Below, piece after piece: positions 57,237-64,000 of a stretch of DNA of 64,000 nt. The position numbers were made by a program, and so were the translations under genes. The stretch is from Rhodosporidiobolus odoratus (Eukaryota > Basidiomycota > Microbotryomycetes > Sporidiobolales > Sporidiobolaceae): contig JAOANU010000009.1 in assembly GCA_034387635.1 (NCBI GenBank), positions 558,001-622,000 on the forward strand. Direction: 5' to 3'. Each line of letters opens with the position of its first letter. The stretch's first letter is position 1. The notes below the pieces were generated by a model, which was given only the letters and a program-made list of their open reading frames with translations, searched no databases and was not told the DNA's origin.

Positions 57237-60200
57237 TTATATGAAAGACTTGGAGATGCTTTTGCCTTGTCGTGAATAGCGGTGGACGGTGTGGAACAGC
57301 TGCGAGTTGAAGAAGGGTTCGACGTCGTGGATGTCAATTTCTGCAGCCTGTACATGAACAAGGAGAAAAGGTAAGCCGTCGTCGACCACAAAGGTACAGG
57401 AAAAACAAGAACGCACCTTGCGAGCGAGATCCTCGACAGCCACAGTGACGGAGGTAGGTTGTTGACCGTTCTTGACGGTGAGGTATCGTGCCCTGTCCTT
57501 GACGAGGTTGCCAAGCAAGAAAGCGAGGACCTCGTCGTTGTCCTGAGCGACACGGAGGTATTTTCTGCGCGCGAAGCGAGTTCAGCAAAAGGTGCATAGC
57601 AATGCAGGAGGAACGCTCGTACCGGAAGCCCTTTTGCAACTGCTTCTTGATACTCGACTTTTGCGCCGAGACGAAGCTGCCAACCATGACCTGGATGGCA
57701 AGGTCGATGTCGTCGGACCGGACGTATTCGCGAAGGTGCATCTTGGCCGATGCCTCCGCCATACGGATCATTGACTCGAGGTGACGGACGGTGATGGGAT
57801 AGGATCCGGTCGAGATGGATTCACGTCGAAGTTCGGAGTAGAGCCGAGATATCTTTTCCTGGTCCATCATGTTCAGTTGCGGCTTGACGCGGTCACGAGC
57901 GTACTGGATGTATTTGCGGAGCAAGTCTTGCGGGATGAGCTATATCGGCAGCATGAATCAATTGGGAGAAAAGGCAGGGAAGGATGAATGGAAAAAGTCA
58001 GTCTGGAGAAACACGGCGCGCTATATATTGCGAAAGGACGTACATCCGCATCGATGAGGCCGTTAGCGTTGACCTCGTCCTTCTCGGCATCAAAGTTGGG
58101 GTGACTTCGAAGATGGCTACCCACGACGAAGTTGGCCAGCATCTCGTCGATGCTCGGATCCGCCTCGTCCTTGACAACGCAGAGGATGTCGAAACGGGAG
58201 AGGATTGGCTCGGTGAGCTCGACGTTTTGGCTGAAGGGAATGGTGGGGTTGTAGCGACCTCGGATCGGGTTAGCGGCGGCTACGATGGCGCAGCGGGCCT
58301 GCAAAGTGGTGACGATACCAGCTTTGGAGATTGAGATAGATTGCTGCTCCATTGCTTCGTGAATGGATGTTCTGGCGAGCAGAGGAGCGTTAGCTTGGCA
58401 GAACTGGAAGACACAAGAAAAGAGACGAACCGATCCGCGTCGTTCATCTTGTCAAATTCGTCGATCAAGCAGACGCCCTTGTCTGCCAGCACGAGAGCGC
58501 CACCTTCGAGCGTCCACTCCCTCGTCACCGGATCCTTCCTGACACTCGCCGTCAAACCGACGGCACTAGCACCCTGACCCGTTGCGAAAACGGCACGGTT
58601 GGCGGTCTTTTCCACGTACTTGAGAAACTGCGACTTGGCCGTACCGGGGTCACCGAGCAAGAGGACGTTGATATCGCCACGAATTCGGTGCTTGCGGTTG
58701 ATGTCCTTCGGAACGCCGCCGAAAAGGGAAAGGGCAACCCCAGTCTTGATGTCGTCGTGGCCGTAGATGGAGGGCGCCATGGACTTGATGATCCGCTTGC
58801 CGATGCGCTCGTCGCGGGCCAGCGCTCGGATAGCCTTCTCGTCATCCTCAGTAAGGCGGAACGAAGCGAAAAGGTCCTCCTTCTTATTGATGTGGTTGGC
58901 CTCCAGGACAGTAGAGAAGACGGGGAAGCCATTCTTGACGTTGAGAGTGGTATCGAAGTTGTTGCGGTAGATACCGGTTACCTCCTGCAGAAAAAACGTG
59001 GGCTGTTAGATTGGTTTTTCGCGAGGCGAGAGATTGCAAAAATTGATAGAGTACGTACGATTTCGTCTCCGGGCTTCGCCGAATCAATAAGGTCCCACAG
59101 CAGAATGACTTCGCGGTGACGAGGAAGACGTCCGGCAGGAACGGACCCGGGCGATTCTTGCAGAGTCAGCTTCTGGTAGTTCCGGTATACGGTCTAGCGG
59201 AGTAACTCCAGATCAGTACACCAATGCTATGACGTCAACACGCGTGGAAAATAAGCACCTGTTCCGAGTTGACGGCAAAGGGACCCTTCGAGTTGCAAGC
59301 GCTGCAGAAGCTGATGCGAATCTCGCTCGTCGCGTCCTGGTAGAACGGCCCGAGGACTTCACCGCATTTCTGGCAGTCGAACTTGACATATTTGAGCTGA
59401 GGGAAGACTCCGGACCGGCGAGTAACGACACCGGACACGCGAACGAGGGCATCAAGGTGCGACTGACGAAGGTCGCGAAGGGTGTAAGAGGTGGGGAGCT
59501 CGGTTATGCGGACATGCACTTCGGCGTGAATACGGGTGTAGTGAGGAAAGGCGAGGAGGATGACATCGAGGGCGACTTCGTCGAAGATGGGAAGCATGGC
59601 GGCGGGGCAGTTGGCGAGGAAGTAGGCGAGAATTGCTTTCGAGTCGGTAAGGTGGAGGAAAGACACCTCGAGGGATTCAGAGTTGACTGCATGTTACAGG
59701 TAGGGTCAGCGATTGTGTGCAGATTTCGGAGGGAAAGGACTGAGAGACGGACGCTGGCCAAGTTGCGTAATCCGTGAACCATAGACCGACTCGTTGTTGT
59801 CGTCGGTATAGGTGAGGAGGAAGTTCTTGAACTCGCGGCCGATGGTCTTACGAGTACGGGGCTCTTCGATCCATTGGGCCAGCGAGTCGGCACGGATGTC
59901 GGAAAGTTGCTCAATAGGCATTTCCTGCAGGCAAAGTCTCGTCAGGTTGTTTCGCCGAGATAATGCATTGAGGTCTACCCACCTCGTCAAAGCCTGCGTC
60001 GTCCTCCCCGAACTGCTCATCGTAGGTCCTCCTCGCCCTCCTTCTGCCTAGCAATTGCCCTTCATCCTCGCTATCTTCCTCCTCACTCGCCAAAAAGCCG
60101 GGCATCCTCGCTTTCCTTCTGTCTCCGGCAGCACCCGCCGCCCTTGCCGTTCGCCTATCACGGCGATCCATCCGGTCTTCAGCTGCGCGACGAGCATCCT

Positions 60201-60644
60201 GGTCGTCGGAAAAGTCTTCGTCGTCGTTCAGGTCTCCGGCGTCATACACGTCAAGTTTGCGGTTTTCGATGTAGTCACTGTAGATACCCTGCTTCAGCGA
60301 TAGATACGAGGAAAGGAATGGCAACGCAACGCACTTTCCCATATTATCGTCGAACAGATCCTCGCCGTCCTCCTCCTCGTCCAGATCACCGTCTTCGACG
60401 CCGTACAGCTCCTCTTCCTCGAAGTCACTGGTCGCTGGTGGTGGTGAACTTCCCGGTAGTGAACCAGCGGGAGTTGATGCCGCAATAGGCTGCATTGGTT
60501 CGTCTCCGCCATCTGAGGACGGGCCGGGTTGGCGTTCCCGAGAAGGAGAGCGGCGTCGCTTGTGTGCTGATCCTGGTGGAGCCTGCACGCTTCTGTGGCT
60601 CAGTAGACGTTGATGAGCGGGGCGAGATGAGGGCGACTTACCAT
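57237..60644 (-). CDS. MCM2: Replicative helicase subunit Mcm2
   Basis: Subunit of the MCM2-7 replication helicase. The first coding exon is only the ATG (60644), followed at once by an intron (gtaagt...gtgcag) and [20 protein letters not shown]. The acidic N-terminal tail ([40 protein letters not shown]) is the Mcm2 histone-binding and kinase-target region. The Zn finger has CQKCGEV and CSACNSK (CxxC...CxxC). AAA+ core: [20 protein letters not shown] (Walker A), [34 protein letters not shown] (Walker B), [16 protein letters not shown] (Arg finger) and [13 protein letters not shown], a Mcm2 hallmark. The C-terminal winged helix ends [14 protein letters not shown]. Around ten introns; no lesion. 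Confidence 0.96.
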
Positions 60645-60882
60645 AGTGTGCTGCGTTTACGGAGAACCTTGGAGCAAGGCTGAGCAGGTGTGAAGCGCGT
60701 CTTAGGACTGCGAGCAAGGATAACCAGCAGCAGCAAGCAGTAAAGCGAGAGATGACGGTGGGAAGAAGTGCAAGACGCGTCCACGGCGGACGCGTAAAGT
60801 GCGAATCTCACAATCGTCAACCCTGCCATTTGATGGCACAGAAACATTCCTTGATACTATCCGACGACGGCAGAGCGCGTTT

Positions 60883-63474
60883 CTACGACCCCTCCCTCCC
60901 TTTCATAACCTGGACCACCTCATTCCTGAACCTCTCATCTTCCTTCCCCCAACTCCTGACATCCTCCGGCCTATCCTGCGCAACCTGCTGCAGCACCTGC
61001 AGTGCCGTAGCCTTCTCTCCGCGCTTGAGCAATCCCGCTAGAATACCCGTATAAACTGGCGCGTTCAATCGACCTCCTTCTCCTCCTTCGGCGGCAGGGG
61101 GAAGGGCTACTTTCCCTTCGCCTAGGAGTTCGACCACGACTCGACTGGCCCTGGCGGCGAGGGGAGTGTCAACGTTGACAATTTGAGTGGAGATGCACTC
61201 GAGGAGGAAGAGGAGGTCGTCGGATTTGTGCGAGTCGGCGGGCTGCGAGTTGGCAGGCGAGTCGCCGAAGCGAGCGAACGAGTTAAGGAGGATAGCATAG
61301 TGTGGGAGTTGTGGTTGGAGAGAAAGGCGAGTCATGCTCGCCAGGATGCGAAGGAGGATGAGCGGCGGGGATTGTTGTCGCAGATGGTAGAGCAAGAAGG
61401 GGATGAAGGTGTAGGGGCTGAGCGAAGAGGGTGTGTGATCGGCGAGTGAGACTGTAGCCGAGGCTAGCTTGAAAGAGGGGATGATGTCGAGGCGAGAGGG
61501 AGACGACGAGGAAGGCGGAACAAGGAGGTTGTAGACTGCAGTGACGTGCCCGCGAAGCTGACTAGCGGCCTCCGTCGACTCGGAACGCGTAGCTCGGAGC
61601 TCAAGCTGTGGGATCAAGGCTTGGAGAAGGACCGAGAACGTGTAACTCGAAGGGGGGAACCGCTGCGTGGCTGCCAGCTTCCGCTTGAGTCGCCCGGGTT
61701 CTCGCCCGCTGGCGACTCCCATCGCCACCCTAAGCTTGAGCGGCAAAGCAGCGACGTCATAGTGACCCTCGTACGCTGAGAGAGCAGCGTGGTAATCGCC
61801 CGCCTGCACATGAGCCAGCATCGTCGCCGTAGTCCAGTAACCTCGTCGTGTCGGGCTCGTCCTCGCAAGGTAGTCCAGCTCGGCAAGAAGGCTGTGCTGC
61901 TGTCTCGCCTTCGCCTGCTCGATCCAACCCGAGGCCACGGGTGTGGGCGGGAAACGATTCAGGGAAAGGAACCTCGCGAGGATCGCCGAAGACCGCTCAA
62001 AGTCCTGCATCTCGAGGGCAGCCTTGACCTCGGCCAGCTCGTAAACGCTCGGCGGCTGACCAAAGGCGAAATGGTGCTCTGGCGCTGAATGCAGCTCCTC
62101 CGGCGACAGGAAAGCGTAGTCCTCCCCGCTCGCCGGTCCCTCCTCGATTGAGCTCACGACTCGCCGATCCCGAAAGGCGGTATACGCCTCCCTCGCCGAC
62201 GGTACGCTCGCTTCGTCCGTCTCGTACGCCGCACCTCGGATGAAGAAAGGCGTGCCAACCTTGAGCGCCTTGTTTCGCACGCGGACCAGTTTCCGCTCGC
62301 TCGCGCGAAGGGAGTTGTACAGCGGCTCGAAGAGGTCGAAACGATTGCTGCTAGCTGTTCGGTCGAAGAGCACGAGAAGAGCGTTGCGGTCGAGTCGAAG
62401 GGTCTGGGAAGGATCAAGCGCGGGGTGCCGTTGGGTGGACAGGGCGAGGTTGATGGCGAGGTCGAGTCGTCCAAGCGAGGCGTGGACGAGGATCATGCGG
62501 TCGCGAGAGGCGCACAGCGCTGCGTAGGCGTCCTTGGTCCGCTCTGCGAACCAGTCTTGCAGAGACGTCGCCCGGTTGACTCGAAGACGGGCGTCGAGCT
62601 TTTTGCGAATGTGCGACTCGAGGGCGCGTTGCCGTACGCTACTCTGATTCATCCAGGTCCGGTACCCGAGCGATGCACTGTCGGCGACGAAGTCGTCCTG
62701 TTGTCGCCGCAGCTCGCGCAGGCTCGCGTAAAACAGCTTGTCTGCTTGCTCGGGAGGGCCGTACGCTGCAAGGTGCGGCAATACCCGGTCGGCCACGACC
62801 CTCGTATATCCCTGCGCCGTCAATATCCGTCCAAAGTCTGCCAACGCATCTAGCTCGACTTTTCCTTCCCGCATACCTTGCACGAGCAGGTTGACCAATT
62901 TTCCCGCGAGCTTGTTTAGCCGTCGATCCTCCTGCCGCATGCTGACGGTTCCTTCGTACCGCCTATCTGTGACTGCGGGTGCGAGCTTCCACCACTCTAG
63001 CCATGCCGCGTCTCGGATATCTCGTTCGGCGGCGGTATGGGCGAAAACGGCGAAGAAGTATCGAGGGGGAATGGGTTGATCGGCAGCGCGGAGAGATTGG
63101 AGACGCGACCGTGCGTCGGCGTATGCGGTAGGAGATGACGAGCGGAGGAGAGAAATGAGCAGTTCGTCGGGAGTGCGAGGAGTAGGAGGGTTGTCGAGGG
63201 TGGAAAGGGGAACGGAAGTGTACTCGTCGGAGGTGTCCTCGAAAAGGAATGCGGATGTCGAAGGGCGACTCACAGACGCTCCTTGTGGCTGTGAGGCAGT
63301 CGTCTCAGCGGGAGGAAAGAGGCGAGAGGAAGGCAAGGTTGCGGTCGAAGAGAACCGGGACGAGGAGGGGACGGTGAAACGGGCGAAATTGGAGACATTA
63401 GGGGAGGCGGGTCGTGCAATATGCATGAGGATGCACGCCTGTAGTTCTAGCGGGAGTATTCGTCGGGCGGTCAT
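60883..63474 (-). CDS. Large probable mitochondrial PPR/TPR-like helical protein
   Basis: A single exon of 863 codons from the ATG at 63474 (MTARRILPLELQACILMHIA), preceded by a 5' UTR intron (gtatgt...tttcag). The N-terminus is rich in Arg/Ser and poor in acids (SNFARFTVPSSSRFSSTATL), which suits a mitochondrial presequence. The rest is alpha-helical with repeated helix pairs of PPR-like spacing (for example GYTRVVADRVLPHLAAYGPP, TMLAHVQAGDYHAALSAYEG, VYTGILAGLLKRGEKATALQ, VLQQVAQDRPEDV). No SMR or catalytic domain is seen. It is likely to act on mitochondrial RNA or translation; that is inference from architecture. Retention of the 5' intron would add 26 residues from an ATG at 63552. Confidence 0.75.
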   Translation of the reverse strand: MTARRILPLELQACILMHIARPASPNVSNFARFTVPSSSRFSSTATLPSSRLFPPAETTASQPQGASVSRPSTSAFLFEDTSDEYTSVPLSTLDNPPTPRTPDELLISLLRSSSPTAYADARSRLQSLRAADQPIPPRYFFAVFAHTAAERDIRDAAWLEWWKLAPAVTDRRYEGTVSMRQEDRRLNKLAGKLVNLLVQGMREGKVELDALADFGRILTAQGYTRVVADRVLPHLAAYGPPEQADKLFYASLRELRRQQDDFVADSASLGYRTWMNQSSVRQRALESHIRKKLDARLRVNRATSLQDWFAERTKDAYAALCASRDRMILVHASLGRLDLAINLALSTQRHPALDPSQTLRLDRNALLVLFDRTASSNRFDLFEPLYNSLRASERKLVRVRNKALKVGTPFFIRGAAYETDEASVPSAREAYTAFRDRRVVSSIEEGPASGEDYAFLSPEELHSAPEHHFAFGQPPSVYELAEVKAALEMQDFERSSAILARFLSLNRFPPTPVASGWIEQAKARQQHSLLAELDYLARTSPTRRGYWTTATMLAHVQAGDYHAALSAYEGHYDVAALPLKLRVAMGVASGREPGRLKRKLAATQRFPPSSYTFSVLLQALIPQLELRATRSESTEAASQLRGHVTAVYNLLVPPSSSSPSRLDIIPSFKLASATVSLADHTPSSLSPYTFIPFLLYHLRQQSPPLILLRILASMTRLSLQPQLPHYAILLNSFARFGDSPANSQPADSHKSDDLLFLLECISTQIVNVDTPLAARASRVVVELLGEGKVALPPAAEGGEGGRLNAPVYTGILAGLLKRGEKATALQVLQQVAQDRPEDVRSWGKEDERFRNEVVQVMKGREGS

Positions 63475-63660
63475 GGTCGGAGGATGCGAATTGCTGAAAT
63501 AAACGAGGAGGTCAGCAAGGCCAAGGTAGCGGAGGGTAAGGAGACCATACATACCGTGCGACGCAGTGGCCTCGTATAACCTTGAAGAGCCCTTGTCACC
63601 TCAACGAGCCAAGCTAGCGACGAGAATGAAGCGATTGTTTGTTTCCCTCATTCTTCAAAC
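63475..63660. promoter_or_regulatory. Divergent promoter, PPR-like gene / RBM18-like gene
   Basis: 186 bp between divergent start codons, which also holds the 5' UTR intron of the PPR-like gene (about 63557 to 63497). Confidence 0.6.
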
Positions 63661-64000
63661 ATGGCTTCGACTTCAACTCAGTCTGACAAGCGATTGTATA
63701 TCGGTAACCTGAGTACAACAGTAGACGAGTGAGTACCTTCCTCTCCCGCCACCCTCTTGTGCAAACTCACCTTTCTGCTTTCCTCCAGATACCTCCTCAT
63801 GCAAGTCTGCGCAAAGCATGGCAAGATCGCAAAACTCGACTACCTCTTCCACAAGACAGGTCCGCAGAAGGGCAAACCTCGCGGCTACGCCTTTGTGGAG
63901 TACTCTAACAAAGAGGTTCGTCCCATTTTTCCCATTCAGCCTTTTCTATCCATGTTCGACAGGGCTGATCGAGTCACTGCGGCTTGTTTCGACATTGGCT
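63661..64000 (+). CDS. RBM18-like RRM protein, 5' part, truncated by window end
   Basis: The ATG at 63661 starts MASTSTQSDKRLYIGNLSTT, with RNP2 as LYIGNL. After an intron (gtgagt...ctccag) the second exon gives YLLMQVCAKHGKIAKLDYLF, HKTGPQKGKPRGYAFVEYSN, with RNP1 as RGYAFVEY, then a further donor (gttcgt) near 63915. The spacing and the LDYLFHK.GP..G.PRGY.FV block match the single-RRM protein RBM18. Continues beyond the window. Confidence 0.85.

Noticed and set aside
56936..57553. 205-codon minus-strand ORF overlapping the 3' end of MCM2
   Set aside because: It overlaps the conserved MCM2 C-terminal exons in a different frame and shows no family features.

Overview
The window is nuclear DNA from an intron-rich, GC-rich fungus. 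Genes carry many short (about 45-110 nt) introns with GTRNGT-type donors and CTRAC/CTGAC-like branch sites. Protein motifs are fungal (Sfk1-like, Slp1-like, DUF3602, fungal tRNA ligase). The style fits a basidiomycete yeast, probably Pucciniomycotina (Rhodotorula/Sporobolomyces type); that placement is inference from gene structure and composition, not from a search. I count about 28 protein-coding genes or candidates, two of them cut by the window edges, plus two pseudogenes. I found no rRNA, convincing tRNA, CRISPR array or transposon.

Layout. 0-8.2 kb: MTR4 helicase 5' part (-), divergent from RNase P subunit RPP1 (+), then an F-box/LRR-type protein and a DHA1-type MFS transporter. 8.3-13.4 kb: a decayed F-box-like gene (-) and the SUN-domain ER protein Slp1 (+). 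13.7-15.9 kb: two tandem DUF3602 (GRGGAGN-repeat) genes (-). 16-21.3 kb: a long spacer, an uncertain small gene, KIN17, and a METTL21/FAM86-type methyltransferase (all -). 21.8-27.5 kb: an unknown disordered protein, a class I glutamine amidotransferase and malate synthase (+). 27.8-31.1 kb: two tandem short-chain dehydrogenases (-), of which the downstream copy is a pseudogene. 31.6-36.2 kb: AP-1 mu subunit and an SGNH/PC-esterase-like type II membrane protein (-). 36.3-41.1 kb: TMX2-like protein (+) facing MLH1 (-). 41.2-45.4 kb: a candidate small membrane protein, a Frag1/DRAM/Sfk1 protein and a VAMP7-type R-SNARE (+). 45.8-50.6 kb: tRNA ligase TRL1 (-) and a peroxisomal enoyl-CoA hydratase 2 (+). 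50.8-63.5 kb: MATE transporter, Git1-like transporter, MCM2 and a large probable mitochondrial PPR-like protein (all -). 63.7 kb to the end: an RBM18-like RRM protein (+), truncated.

Most genes are housekeeping and there is no operon-like cluster. Themes recur: RNA processing (MTR4, RPP1, TRL1, RBM18-like), genome maintenance (MLH1, MCM2, KIN17), secretory and membrane traffic (AP-1 mu, VAMP7, Slp1, TMX2, Sfk1) and peroxisomal C2/fatty-acid metabolism (malate synthase ending AKL, hydratase ending SKL). The most interesting observations are a splice donor embedded in the PTS1-encoding codons of the hydratase, a pair of DUF3602 paralogues sharing an intron position (one with a GC-AG intron), a short-chain dehydrogenase pseudogene beside its intact sister, an ATG-only first coding exon in MCM2, and a possible unannotated small membrane protein near 41.3-41.6 kb.
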